Assembly: GCA_963669155.1 (NCBI GenBank)
Contig: OZ022589.1
Location: forward strand, 13,154,932 to 13,218,931
DNA: 64,000 nt
Origin: Arbacia lixula
Taxonomy: Eukaryota > Echinodermata > Echinoidea > Arbacioida > Arbaciidae
Direction of reading: 5' to 3'
Part shown: positions 44,863 through 58,100 of the stretch, piece after piece
Layout of the letters: every line of letters begins with the position of its first letter
How positions within the stretch are numbered: the first letter of the stretch is position 1
Made by a program: the position numbers and the translations under genes
The notes under the pieces: generated by a model
Database searches by the model: none
Seen by the model: the letters and a program-made list of their open reading frames with translations, nothing else
Told to the model about the DNA's origin: nothing

Positions 44863-45511
44863 CGTTTACTTGAACTGTCTGCTTTTATTCCAGTCAACTT
44901 ATTAAGAGGGATTTAATTCCCCTTAAACGGTTTCCCCATTTCAGTTTAATTATTTGCACATCACTTCTTAAATTTTATTCTGAAAAAAACATAGCACATG
45001 AAACGGTGAGATAACTTGAGCACTGATGACAGGGTAAGGCAATTAGGTGCAAAGAAGAAACATCAACCCAATTGCATCACCTGCCTCCAAAATAATGGAA
45101 TGCAACTTTGAAGGAGTAACAAATACAGGAATTTCAAATTTACAAATGTAATGATTTAGTTTGCATCACAGCTTGCATCATAAACTATTTATCTGCATAA
45201 CCAGTGTACACATACAAGAACTCTTATTCTTGATACTGGAAGTAATGATTTGGTCTTGGGCCCGGCAATATTGTGGCCCAGAATGCTGGTGATAAGTCCG
45301 GTCATAGTGATGTGACCGATTAAACAAGAACAATACATGTATTTTTAAATAAAAAGCAAATTAAGGCTTTAAAAAGAGAAGTCAATTGCATTTTGATGAA
45401 AACAAATAAATCATATAGCATTTTATTATTTTGGTCACATTTAATAATGATGAAGACAAACTGGTTGATATTTCGGTATCTGGCTTCTACTTGTGACATT
45501 TTATTCACAAC

Positions 45512-45663
45512 TTGGCCATGTTGCATATAGATTTTCAATTATTGTAACATCCCATCAATGATAACTACCATGTCAACAGGTGCAATAATGATTAGTTGTT
45601 GCCATGGTAGTAGCCATTGATGGTAAGGTAAGAACATTGAAAACCTATATGCAACGTGGCCCT
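45512..45663. mobile_element. Small foldback MITE
   Basis: Ends are TTGGCCATGTTGCATATAGA and, inverted, CTATATGCAACGTGGCCC; the inner part has an inverted CCATCAATGATAACTACCAT pair. Confidence 0.75.
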
Positions 45664-46178
45664 GGTCCTGGTCTTGGTATCAGTCACAAAGATGAATTTT
45701 TGACGAATATTTCAAAGAACTGGCCTCTATTTCAACATCATTCTCACTGTAAATCCTATGAATGAGATAGCACCTGCATAAATAGCACAAAGTCAGCAGT
45801 AGGGCCTACAGTGGAAGCCTGAGATCAATCAAATGCACAGTGATTGCAATAAAATGCAATCAGCTCCATACATTGACTGCAGTCTGACTGCAATAGATTG
45901 CTATCAGCTGTGACATTAATCTCAGGTGGGTGACAGACTACAAGGTAAGGAGTATTAGTGCTAATAATCACCAGATCCAATCATGGCCAAACCATTCTGC
46001 CAAGGACATTGGATTTCAATGATTTGATCATTTTTTTAAATGAGTCATCAAGAATGGGGCCCATGATTATGGCAGTTTTAGGTATTTCATTGGTTGCTGG
46101 TTTCGCAGTCTTTCCTTCAACAAATTGCCATGTAGATTACCATTGGTGCATTTTAACATCAGTGATAAACAAGCATCA

Positions 46179-46337
46179 GGGCCCTGTTGCATAAAACTTA
46201 CCATTGATGGCTACTTTGCTTTCAATGACAACTTCTAAAGAAACCTTGAATTTGATTGGCTGTTGAGCGGTGTTACCATGTCAGTTACCATTAATGGCAG
46301 AGTTACCATTGATGGTCAGTTTTATGCAACAGAGCCC
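46179..46337. mobile_element. Small foldback MITE, GGGCCCTGTTGCATAAAA family, copy 1
   Basis: 159 bp with inverted ends GGGCCCTGTTGCATAAAACT and its complement; the arms contain ACCATTGATGG and ACCATTAATGG palindromic words. The second copy is at 50337-50494. Confidence 0.85.
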
Positions 46338-47761
46338 AAATACAGCAGGCTTTCATCCAGTACCGTGAAGGGTTACAATGATTGTCACACCAAATCCCCC
46401 CCCCCCCCCACCCCTTTATCTCATCTAGCACTTGAATGCATTGACAGTATTCACATCAAGGTATATGTTATTGGCAGCTTTGAAAGACAGTTTAAAAAAA
46501 TTGTAATATTTCTACACTAATTTTTGTGGTTCATTTTCATTTTTTAATAAAATTTGTTTAGCACTTGTTCATGTCTACTCCGAACACAGCTTGAATGGCC
46601 ACCTTTTCGTTACTCCTACATGTACATGTAGCTAAGGAAATTTTTGCAAGTGTAAAAAGCAAATGATTAAATGAATGACCGAGTGCCTGAGTACATTAAT
46701 AAATAACACCATAATCAATCCTTTGAGGATATCATTCTGATTGTAAATAATTGAATGTGATGAATCAACTATACAAAGAATTATATATATACTTTGCATT
46801 GTATCAATAGTGCATACCCTAAAAGTGCATGTTTTCAATAGTTAAGATTTTTTTTAAATATATGCTCTTGTAATGAAAATTAAAGTGTTAGCAAATTAAT
46901 ATGTTTGTTATAGTTATATGAGAAGTATTAAGGTATCAAAGTAAGATATAGAACAGTAATTTTGAAATGTAGATATATGCCTTTAACCAAGATAAGTTAT
47001 TTCAATAGCAATCATAGAGTTATAGAGAATCAGTTCTAAACTTTTCATAAACATACATTTCAAGGTAAAGAAGATTTCAGAATGGTATAGACAACAAGCT
47101 GCATGTAGTACTTTCAAACATGAATGGATGGACTTTTATAGATTTGGTTAAGTAAAAAAAAAAAAAGGAACAGAGAAACAACAACGAGATATGTTCCCAT
47201 ATAGAGTGAATCTGCACTCATAATATATAAAGCTTCATTACAAATTTAGACAATATATAGACATATATATTTAGACAAATATATATACACTTATAAAGCT
47301 AATGCACGTTATGCTCCATTCCCACTCGTAATATTTTTGGTAAGTAGAATACTGGTTCCATAGGCTGTTATGGTAGGCGATATTTCTAATAACAATGTAC
47401 AGACATCACTTCATCAGGCACAATAACTACACATGAATGAAAGTCCATCAGTAATACCCATACAAATCCCAGAGCTGCCAACCTCCTGACCATAATTCCA
47501 ATAGTCTGCTGTCCAAAAATGAGTATCCTGGTGAGAAAATCAGTGTTGCCTCGTTGAATTTCTTGGTTTGACTTGCCTTTAGGTAACTCTGCCGGCTAAA
47601 CAGGGCCATAAGATCTGGCACATGTCCTTGGTACGGCTACATAAGACACTTTCCTTTGCTATATTTCATGTACATGTCCACTCTGACGGGTTGGCATCTT
47701 TCTGTTTGATTTGATAATTTTAGATATAGTATAAAAAAACTATTATGCAGTATTATTCAAG

Positions 47762-48203
47762 GGTAAGTTCACCCTGAAATTATTTTGGTTTCAATAAAAA
47801 GAGACAAATGAAAGACACAGATGAGTTAAGGTTTGACGAAAATTGGTCAATGGAAAAGAGAGTTATTTGATTTTAAAGTTTTGATTTTGTGACGTCACAT
47901 GCGAGGTGCCCATATGTTGTGTACAATTTCACAAAGATATGTATCCTTTTACTTGTGCATTTGATACATTATTAGAAATATGTTTTAACAAACAAACCTG
48001 TACGAACAAAAAATCATTCCATTGTCAAACACAGAAAAAAGCAATTTATTGACTTATTTTGTAAACAACATATGGGAGAGCACCTTGCACGTGACAACTT
48101 TCTTTTCCTTTGATCGATTTTCGTCAAACCTTCACTCGTATGTTTCTTTCATTTGTCTCTTTTTATTGAACAAAAATCATTTCAGGGTGAACTTCCACTT
48201 TCA
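47762..48203. mobile_element. Foldback MITE family M, copy 5
   Basis: Starts AAGTTCACCCTGAAATTATT and ends CATTTCAGGGTGAACTTCC; the inner words TTGTGACGTCACATGCGA and GACGAAAATTGGTCAA match the other copies. Confidence 0.8.
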
Positions 48204-48331
48204 GAATTGATTTGGTAGTGTGCATAAGCATATGCTCTTTCATTATTGTTCACTCATTGTGTGCCAGAGAAATAGGGCTCGATAGCATTGGTGTGCATTG
48301 CTTGTGAATACATACACATCAGGCATACGAT

Positions 48332-48714
48332 TTACAGGGCATATACTGTACTGGGAAGGCAAAAACACCTTCAAAATGTAATTGTTAGCAATCTTCTTGC
48401 CAATGGTCTTAAATTCATGTATTGTCTATTTTAGAAGCTTGCTGAAAGTTATTTGCCCTCAAATGATCTACATTTGGGGTAATGAGTGATTGAATCACAG
48501 TTCCTCAAAATGTTCGGGCCGAACATTTTGAGGATTTAATCATTAATCATTAATTACTCCATGTGGGGATCATTTGAGGGCAAGTAACTTTCCGCAAGCT
48601 TCTAAAATAGACAATACATTAATTTAAGACCATTGGTAAGAAGAATGCTAATAATTACATTTTGAAGGTTTTTTTGCCTTCCCAGTACAGTTTGTGCTCT
48701 TTAATACTCGATAT
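48332..48714. mobile_element. Long-palindrome MITE family P, copy 1
   Basis: Two near-complementary arms of about 170 bp each: ACTGTACTGGGAAGGCAAAA through ATTATTCAATC-like sequence and back. The centre holds a second perfect palindrome, TCAAAATGTTCGGGCCGAAC region at 48507-48534. The right end is CTTTAA. Copy 2 is at 60912-61230. Confidence 0.85.
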
Positions 48715-49603
48715 AAAAAGTTATAACTTTCAAACCTCACATTTATGGTTCTTCCTTCCAGACTGCTGATAGTTCACGAAACATGAGCTTGCTGCATGCC
48801 TTCATTAACACACTTGAGTGATGTGCCTTCAGCATGGCAAACAATGTATTTTAAAGCCAACACAGACCTAGATACAAACAACAATATCAATGTCACAAAC
48901 ACCACTATACATGTACATTGTTAAGCAGCACATTTTCCAAGTTTTTGGTAAAAGCAAAAATGAATTTCATAGATCTTTGACAAACCAGTCACCTTAGCGA
49001 AGTTGGAAAGATATCTTTGGTATACATAGCATACCAGTGGAAAGTCTGAAAGTGTGAAAAAGTTATACATATCAAGCTGAACACAAGCAACTTTGATCCA
49101 TGAAGAAGCACAGCATTAATTTACAATCAAGCGCATCCTCCTGCGTGACTGGTCAGTAGAGTTGACCACCCGATTCCTGGGCACTGAGCAATTTTGTACA
49201 TTGCCTATGAATAGCTCAATCCAAAATGTACAACATCAATAGAAAAGAAATAAAAAGTATTAACATGTGAAAAGTGCGCATATGCAGTACCTCAAAGTTT
49301 ACAAAATATATTCACTCCAATATCTAAAAAAAAGAAAGAAATTACTTAAAGATTGTGCATCCCTTTCATAAGTTGTATACACATATCTACCACAGTATAA
49401 GAATGTTTTCATGTAGGTTTCCTTGAGAGTAAAAGTAATTAAGACTTGTGACTCGTCAATGTTGTATCTGATTCGTCTTCTTATCCAGCTCCCCGTTGCA
49501 CCTTAACCCCAAGAAGAGTCATGTCTTCCACTATGCAAGCGTTTCTGCACACCCACAAGCGGAGTCATCTATCAAGGGGTTAAGAAAGAGCTGCCAGCCA
49601 ATC

Positions 49604-49753
49604 TTAGTGGTGGTTTGCAGCAGAGAGCTTGGAGTTTGAGTTGACATGGTAGGTGTCGTTGTGATTATGGTTGAGCGATCCATTGGTCTCCTCCCCCACC
49701 ATCTCGGAATCTGACAAGCTCTCTTCCACATCGCTCCTCTCATCCTTCTTGAG
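49604..49753 (-). CDS. CerS: CerS terminal coding exon
   Basis: Acceptor TTCCCCACAG at 49754-49763; 49 codons plus TAA at 49604-49606. It begins LKKDERSDVEESLSDSEMV, the conserved DxRSD-type acidic cytosolic tail with casein-kinase-2-like serine sites, and ends in an Asn/His-rich segment finishing AANHH. Phase 0. Confidence 0.92.
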   Translation of the reverse strand, partial: LKKDERSDVEESLSDSEMVGEETNGSLNHNHNDTYHVNSNSKLSAANHH

Positions 49754-52700
49754 CTGTGGGGAAGATAAGAGAAAAACAGAACTTACAGTAATAATAAAAG
49801 TAATCAGCTTTTACTGGGGGCTTTCCTAGTATAAAGTACTAACTAAAACGCTCAACTCTCCCTATCGCATATAACCGTTATCAAGCGATATACTCTCACG
49901 ATACCGATATCTGATCGATGGCTCTTGGGACGTATACTTCCGGTAAGAGTTTAGTACGTATTCAATTCATGCAATAACGCACAGAATCTGTAATTTCGAC
50001 CCTTGTAAACCTCGTAATATTAAAATGGAAGGGTTGTTACATGGACGAAGGACTTGAAAAAAATACTACCAATCACTCACGGCAATGTTTTTGCCTACCT
50101 CAACATTGATTGTGGATGGACTAATGAAAGAATGAAAAGACACAAGCAAGATGATGGCTATAGAATGCTCGTGAACCGGAAGTTCATATCCCAAGAATTA
50201 AAAGTAAAAATTTAGTGCGCCACACGCATTCAGATTCGGAGAGCTTTATGCGATAGGGAGAATTATTACTCTGGCTTTAGCCAAGCAGCCAAGTTTGTAG
50301 CTGTAGCACTAAAAGCTAGATGATCTAATTAGATATGGGCCCGTTGCATAAAACTTACCATTAATGGTAACTCTGTCATCAATAGTAACTACCATGGTAA
50401 TACTGCTCGACAGCCAATCAAATTCAAGGTTTCCATAGAAGTTGCCATTGAGAACAAAGTTACTATAAATGGTAAGTTTTATGCAACAGGGCCCAGGAAT
50501 ACTATATTCATGCCAGGTACCCATTTACTATAAGTGGCTTGACAGGGACTGACATGAGCAAAACACCTTGTCCAAGAGTGTATGCACAGGCTGGGATCAC
50601 TCTGCAACTGTCAAGAGCTCTCACCAGCATACCATAGTGCCCTAGTACATACCCCAATACAAAGCAGACACAAATGCTATGGTAGTGCATAGACAAGGAT
50701 ATTTGGGATTTGGCTTTAGCCTTTATCATGTCATACATTTCAATTGTACCAATCTCCATACAGTTTTGTCAATTGGTCCTTGCTTTTGGGCATTAACAGT
50801 GATACATGCATTTTGAAATTCATCCTAAACCCAATTACTATGGGAACCGGGTATTCCCTGTTCCCTAGTTTTCTACTCAGAAATGGGAACCTGGTAAACC
50901 AGGTCCCAGAGAACGCACCGGCCTCAGGTTGTTTTACGGTAACTCTGTTATCAGTACTTTTTCATGATATTTGAATGTTGTTGATATGTGCAGTCAGTAG
51001 CTCAATTGTGTAGCTACAGTTCATGATATTTGTGGACCTTTTTTTGGAGAAAAGAGGAATTTTACTAAACATTGTATGACAGATTGCATATTGCTTCTAT
51101 AGATATTTACATTTGAGCCAAGGTTGATTGAAATTGCTTCAATTCACTCCCATCAAAAATTCTAATCAACTGCACAGAAAATCTTTTAATCCACACACTG
51201 CTTTTTAGCACAACCACACTTTGGTTATCTTTAATATGTCAAGAAGACAAAGATAACAAAAATAAATGGTGAAAGGTGCTAAAAACACTACTGAGAGACT
51301 TGTCCATGCTTTTGTTTTAAGTCACATTGATAATTGTAATAGTATCTTATTTGGTCTTCCTGATGTATTATTAAGTAAGGTACAACACATACAAAATTCT
51401 GCTTCTCGCTTGATAACATGTACTAAAAGATGTGAGTCCATAAGTTCTGTTTGGTTGCCCGTAAATAAGCGAATTATGTTTAAGATTTTAGTCATTTCAT
51501 ATCGATGTTTATATGGAAATTCACCAGACTATATTCAAGAACTTATTAGCTTGTATAAATCACCTCGGGTTCTTCGTTCAAATTCAAGGAACCTTTTATT
51601 GCAGTACTCTGTTAAAACCAAGACTTACGGTCAGAGGTCTTTCCAGTTTGCCACACCTATGCTGTGGAATAAGCTTCCAGACTTTATTCAAGAATCTAAA
51701 ACTGAGGATTAATTTCGCACCAAATTGAAGACATTTTTGTTTGTTAGTGAATTGTAGATTTTAATCACTTCATCTTTGCTTAAATAAGGTCTACTTCTTT
51801 CTCTTTTTCTCTTTTATGCGCATTGAGACTTAACTGTAAAATTGCGCTATATAAGAATGGATTATTATTATTATTATTAAAAAGAAATCACTGATTTTGA
51901 CGAAGTTGATTTCATGAGGGTCATCTGAAAGCAGTGTTTATAAGGAGTTATAAGAGTGCACCTGTTCTAAAAACCATTGATGTTCATGAAGTGGATTTCT
52001 GTAAGAGTCTGCAGGAAGTTGTTTTTAAGTCTATTTTAATGCCAAAGTAATACCACTCGCTCCTCAAGATGTAGGCATTTAAAATGCTTGTTTGCTCACC
52101 TGTCCGTCTACCACGGCTTTGTAGACCATATTGGCGATAAGGATGAACCAGTAGAGATTGAGTACTTGAAGCACAAGTAACAGCCCATTCAACAGGTAGT
52201 ACGCAGGGAACGTCCCAAATATAAAGCGGGACTGGAACAATGAACTATAGAGGACCCTGTGAGTGTAAGACGAGGGAAGGAGGGGAAAGAAGGGGGAGGT
52301 AGGAGGAGGAAGGAGAAGGAAGCGGGAGGAAGTTGGGGGAAGGAGGAGGAAGGGGGAGGAAGGGGGAGGAGGGGGGAGGAGGGGGGAGGAAGGGGAGGAA
52401 GGGGGAGGAAGAAGGAGGAAGGGGAGGAAGGGGGAGGAAGAAGGAGGAAGGGGAGGAAGGGGAGGAAGGGGGAGGAAGGGGGAGGAAGGGGGAGGAAGGG
52501 GGAGGAAGGGGGAGGAAGGGGGAGGAAGGGAGGAGGGGAGGGGAGGGAAGGGGGAGGAGGGGGAGGAAGGGGGAGGAAGGGGAGGAAGGGGAGGAAGGGG
52601 AGGAAGGGAGAAGAGGAGGAAGGAGAGGAAGAGAGGAAGGAGGAGGAAAGGGAGGAAGGGGGAGGAAGGAGAGGAAGGGGGAGGAAAGGGAGGAAGGGGG

Positions 52701-55084
52701 AGGAAAGGGAGGAAGGGGAGGAAGGGGGAGGAAGGGGAGGAAGGGGAGGAAGGGGAGGAAGGGGAGGAAGGGGAGGAGGGAAGGGGGAGGAAGGGGGAGG
52801 AAGGGGAGGAAGGGGGAGGAAGGGGGAGGAAGGGGGAAGAAGGGGGAGGAAGGGGGAGGAAGGGGAGGAAGGGAGGAAGGGGGAGAAAGGGGGAGGAAGG
52901 GGGAGGAAGGACAGGAAGGGGAGGAAGGGATAATATCAGAGGTGAGATGTTGTAGTAAACACGGTGAAGGGAAGAAAGAATAAAGCAGAGAGAGGTTGGA
53001 ATAAAATGGAAAGTCAACATTTTGATAAATCATCATGAAGATTGTTCTCATTCACTGTTATAATTTGCTCTACCCCCTCCTTTTCTCTCTCACCTTTGGG
53101 TAAAGAATGTGTTGCTGCTGGATTTTGACCGACATACCCCATACCAAGGAGACATCACCACCAAGAATGACTAACAATGCAAAAACTACATTGACATGTC
53201 CACACACATATACACACACTTCTAACGGAGCCTTGTCATGAGTTTGCGTTAATGGTTAGTATACTGAATGAATTGCATGCTGCTTTATTCAGAGCTGTAA
53301 CACGATTGATGTCATGGTCTAAATATGGAGATGAGCAATGCCCGTACTGATTAAAGTCCACCTCGGGATAGCATGGGGAAGCAATGGTATGTTTGCATGT
53401 ACTGTGATGTCATTAATCACATTTTATCTAATAGCAGCATTGAACACAATGATGTCATCACATGAAAGCTATCAAACGGCGAAAGGCTGATTTGTGGTAG
53501 GAGTTTGGGGGCATATTTGTTTAAATACATATGTTTAAATATATGTTTAAATATGTCCCATATTTGTTGAAATAAAGTGCAAAGTTTTTTACTGTTCTTT
53601 AGGTTCCATTTTATTGCTAATATGACAATTTTGATGTGGCACATACAGAATTTAAAGTGCTAAAATTTCAATGCTGAACACCGTCCTTTTGTGGCAAGGA
53701 ACAGGCATGGTTGCGCCACGTATGTTTAAATACATCCTGTATAGTGAATGCCATTTGCACAAAGTGTTGAGATGAAAGGGGAAGTTCTACTTTGAAATGT
53801 TACCCACAAAGGAAGCAAAATATGACTGTGCCATGTGACCACAAAGCCAGGATACGTCACCACCCTTGCCAAAAATGATCCTATATTGTGGTCAAAATCA
53901 TAGTACTTTATTTTCGAGGGCAGACATAATTTACTATTGCAGTGTTCAATTCTCAAATCCTTAGAGCTTTCGTGAATTAATACTTTGCAAGTACACTCCA
54001 GCTCAAAGGAATTGGCATAGGGAAAGGCACTTTTAATCCACAGTATATTTTGTCCAGTTCAGTATGAAACATGATGCTTTTTATGATAAAGTATCGTGTT
54101 TCATGGTGAACTGGACAAAATATACCACGGATTAAAACTGCGACTCTTTCCCTTTCTTTCCTTTCCCTTTCCCTATGCCAATTCCTTTGAGCTGGAGTGT
54201 AGACAGCAGTGTGTGAGAAACTACAGTCTGCAAATGGAGACAAAATTCTATAAAATGAGTCTTTATCGTATTGGTGAGTGTATTTTGGGTACTGTTGCGG
54301 AGAGTCACACCCAAGCTTTTTTTTCAGGCCATTCCACCTAACAGTTTTATTTGAAATTTTCTTTCTCTGTGATTTTCCACTCAATGGAAATATTTTTTTT
54401 TTTTTCAACCATGAGTAAAGTGCTCCCAGGTTGTCCTAAGGGGGTTTTTATTTGTATTTTTGTAATTATTGTCACATGATCGAAACTACTTTGACCTGCA
54501 AATCATAATTTCTGGACGATCTTTCATTCACAGCATCACGTAAATGCATTTTGCCCGTATGCCTTCATTGGTCCACCATGGGCCTGAAGTCAAGCTAGCT
54601 GTTGAGAGCTAAATAAAATGTGCATTACCATGTAAATAGAATTTGCAGATTTGGTGATTGTCCTGCCGAATCTAGCAAGTATTAATGTACATGTACTTGC
54701 TGTGCATGATATGGTATACATACACAGGTAATCTGCTAGTTCTTTTTAAAAATGCAACATAGATGTCTTGTCAGTCTGAATACTGGCAACAAGGATTGAC
54801 TATAATCAAACCTTCACTCAGTATTCAACCTGAAACAGACTTCCTAATTCGGTGGATATCGGTTGCAGCAGACAGGTCAATTTTCAGTTCGTTTTAATTT
54901 ATTGATTATTACTTTTTTATTTATTTTTTATTTTTTTTTTTTTTGGGGGGGTCAAGTTTTTAAATGTCTTAATTTTCTGAAAAATAATTACATAGTTTGA
55001 TTATAGATAGAGTCCCAATGGAAAGCTCATACAATACTTCTAACACACACACACGCGCACGCAGACACGCACGCACACACGCAC

Positions 55085-55128
<44 letters not shown>

Positions 55129-58100
55129 GCTTCATGATGCAATGAACGGAAGTCAGCATGACTATGTTCTAATAAAGTGCACATTTGATGATTTATCCCT
55201 TACATTACCAGGTCTCAAAAACACATCTTCATGCCAATGGTAATGAGAGAGTTAATTAAGTTCTAAAAAGTAAAATAAATCTTTAAATTGTTGTGAGCTC
55301 GCTCGTTCCATACCTATAAAAAACCTAACGTAAACAACGCCTCGTGCGCTCTGATGCATGCCCGGCTCAAGAAATTTTCAGGCTAATGAAGACGCTCTGA
55401 GCTAGCTCTATCTAGCCCAAGATTTCTTGGGAAATTTTCTCGAGCAAATAGCTAGCTACTTTGCCTGATCTGGCTAATTAAGACGCAAATAGCTAGCTAT
55501 TTCATGATCTGGCTAGCTAACCTGATCAGAACTAGCTAGCTATTTTGCCACATCGGGCTAATGAAGATGCCCCTTTTGATACAAGTTTCAAGTATAAATA
55601 TTGTTCACGTGAGCTTGCGCTACAAGTGGTACATAAATTAGATTATATAATCAGATTTATATATTTGTTTTAATCTATTTTATATATCCACACACATGGA
55701 AATCTATGTGATATGAATGAAAGGGAGGACTTAATATCAAACTTACCAGAAAGGGAAAATTACAATTCGTGAGACAAAGAAGGTAAGTGTAAACACTGCA
55801 AACATTCCATTAGCAGCCTTCTCAAATTGTGCATATTTGCACAGCTTTCCCGTCTGTATATTGTGAGAGAGAGAAAAAAGAGAGAGAGAGGAGAGGTAGA
55901 GAGAGAGAGAGAAGGATAGAAAGAAGGAATGAGAGGACAATTATACATATAAATATCACATTAATTGGATCAAAAATCTTCACACCTACTTACCAGAAAG
56001 GGAAAAATAATATCCGGGACACAAAAAAGACAACGGCAAATACACCAAAGAGGGTGTTGGCAGCTGCATGCTGTGTGGCGTAATTACACATTTTTGCCAT
56101 CTGTCAAAAGGGGGGGGGGGGGGGGGGAGAAAGACATTACTGAGATATTTCTTCTGATTACAATAAAAACAGGGGGAAAGAAAAAAATCTACTGTGAATT
56201 GGGACTTTGTAACAGATGAAAGGTTTGTACCTGTCCTGATCACGTTGGTCTAGGAGTTCAAGAACAGTACATGTTGGAAAAACTTTTGTTTACAATGTCA
56301 ACGTTACTCTAAATAAACAGCCTCCCATAAAATGTAAACTTACTCTTGTCATTACGGAGCAAATGAGGGGGTAATTTAGCCACTCATGGATACAGCACCC
56401 TGTCTTAAACAGTGAGACAATATTGCTATGGAATGAATAACATGCTATGCAGGGCTCAGCGCTAGCAGGCACCAAAATTAGAACTCTGGACCCCTAAAAC
56501 CTTGAAATATTCAACAGGGGCCTAACGGTATACACAAAAACCCTACAAAGAAAATCCGGACCCCCTTTGAAACAAGTCAGTGCGGAGTCCTGTCTTCTGT
56601 ATAATTATACAAATATACTACAGCATTACTATACATGCATAAACCAAATAATTGCAAAAGAACGGGGGAAGTTTGCATGACGTCAATGTGTCTGTGTTCT
56701 AGCAAGCGCATGACAAGTTCTAATAAATGGGAAGTTCTAATACAGGATCGTCTTTCATTTATGTGTTGTTGTTTTTTTAATTGTTTTAACCTGCCATAGG
56801 GACACCCTGTCTTTAGAAGGCAAGGGTAGTTATCCCCCTGCCTACCAACTCTAGCTCACCCCCGCCCACCACCCTCTGTGATGCAACCCACCTCTAAGAA
56901 GATGTCTGCCACATCATGCGTTACCAGGACGATGCAGCCGATGCGGGTGAAGTTGCAGGTCCAGGAGAAGCCCATAAGGAAGATGGTGGCGAAGTGGTGG
57001 ACTAACTGGGGCACAAAATCCTGGGGGAAATAAAAGAGTGAAAAATGCCTTGGATGACCGCATTTCTTGTCCCCTATGAGCATGTTTATCAAACAAGACC
57101 ATGAGGGGTAATGAAGAGAAGAGACAGGGAGAGGATAGGACAGAGATAGGTAAGAGGGATGTAAAAGAGAGAAGAAAGAAGGAAAGAGGGAGAGAGGGAG
57201 GAAAGAGGGAGGACAGTGGGAGAGGTGTAGGAGAGAGTAGACAGAAGCAGAGAGTGGGAGAGAGGGAGAGGAGAGGGAGGATATAGGCAGGAGGGATATT
57301 AGAGCGGTAGAAAGAAGGAGAGAGGAAGAACAGAGAGAGAGAAGAAAGATGTAGGAGAGAGTAGAAAGAAGGAGAAAGAGGGCAGAGAGGTGGGAGAGAG
57401 GGGAGATGTAGAAGAGAGTAGAAACAAGGCATTAGCAATATTGTGTCTCGCCCACTTGCAAAAATAACCAGAAATATCGCGATCTCCGTTGCTACGCAAA
57501 TCCCTGGCTGACCATAACATGAAGGTACCCCCAGTGCATCTATGACCCAAGTTAGGTTGTAATCCAAGCAACCTATGTGAAGTTACATGTATTTGTCAAA
57601 AGAGAGTTTTGCAGGTAAACTTTAACGTATGACCTCAAATGACCTTTGACCTTTTCCTGTGACCTCCAACAGCACCATAACATGAAGGTACCCCCAGTGC
57701 ATCTATGACCCAAGTTAGGTTGTAATCCAAGTAACCTATGTGAAGTTATTTGTCAAAAGAGAGTCTTGCAGGTAAACTTTAACGTATGACCTCAAATGAC
57801 CTTTGACCTTATCCTGTGACCTCCAACGGCACCATAACATGAAGGTACCCCCAGTGCATCTATGACCCAAGTTAGGTTGTAATCCAAGCAACCCATGTGA
57901 AGTTATTTGTCAAAAGAGAGTCTTGCAGGTAAACTTTAACGTATGACCTCAAATGACCTTTGACCTTATCCTGTGACCTCCAACGGCACCATAACATGAA
58001 GGTACCCCCAGCGCATCTATGACCCAAATTAGGTTGTAATCCAAGCAACCCATGTGAAGTTATTTGTCAAAAGAGAGTCTTGCAGGTAAACTTTTACGTA

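Larger units (their letters stand above)
41516..49603 (-). other. AT-rich region downstream of CerS; part is probably its 3' UTR
   Basis: No coding exon recognised on either strand. The stop codon of CerS is at 49604-49606 and no second gene intervenes, so an unknown length of this stretch is 3' UTR in the minus direction. Many AATAAA words exist (for example 41612-41617 on the minus strand, followed by a GT/T-rich stretch), so the poly(A) site cannot be chosen from sequence. It contains an (ATAC)n run at about 43677-43707, A-runs, and small MITEs listed separately. Confidence 0.35.

Noticed and set aside
52079-53051. Very long minus- and plus-strand frames (up to 313 codons) of Pro/Ser/Leu or Gly/Glu/Lys
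   Set aside because: They are translations of the GGGGAGGAA purine tract; only 52100-52256 of this stretch is a real CerS exon.
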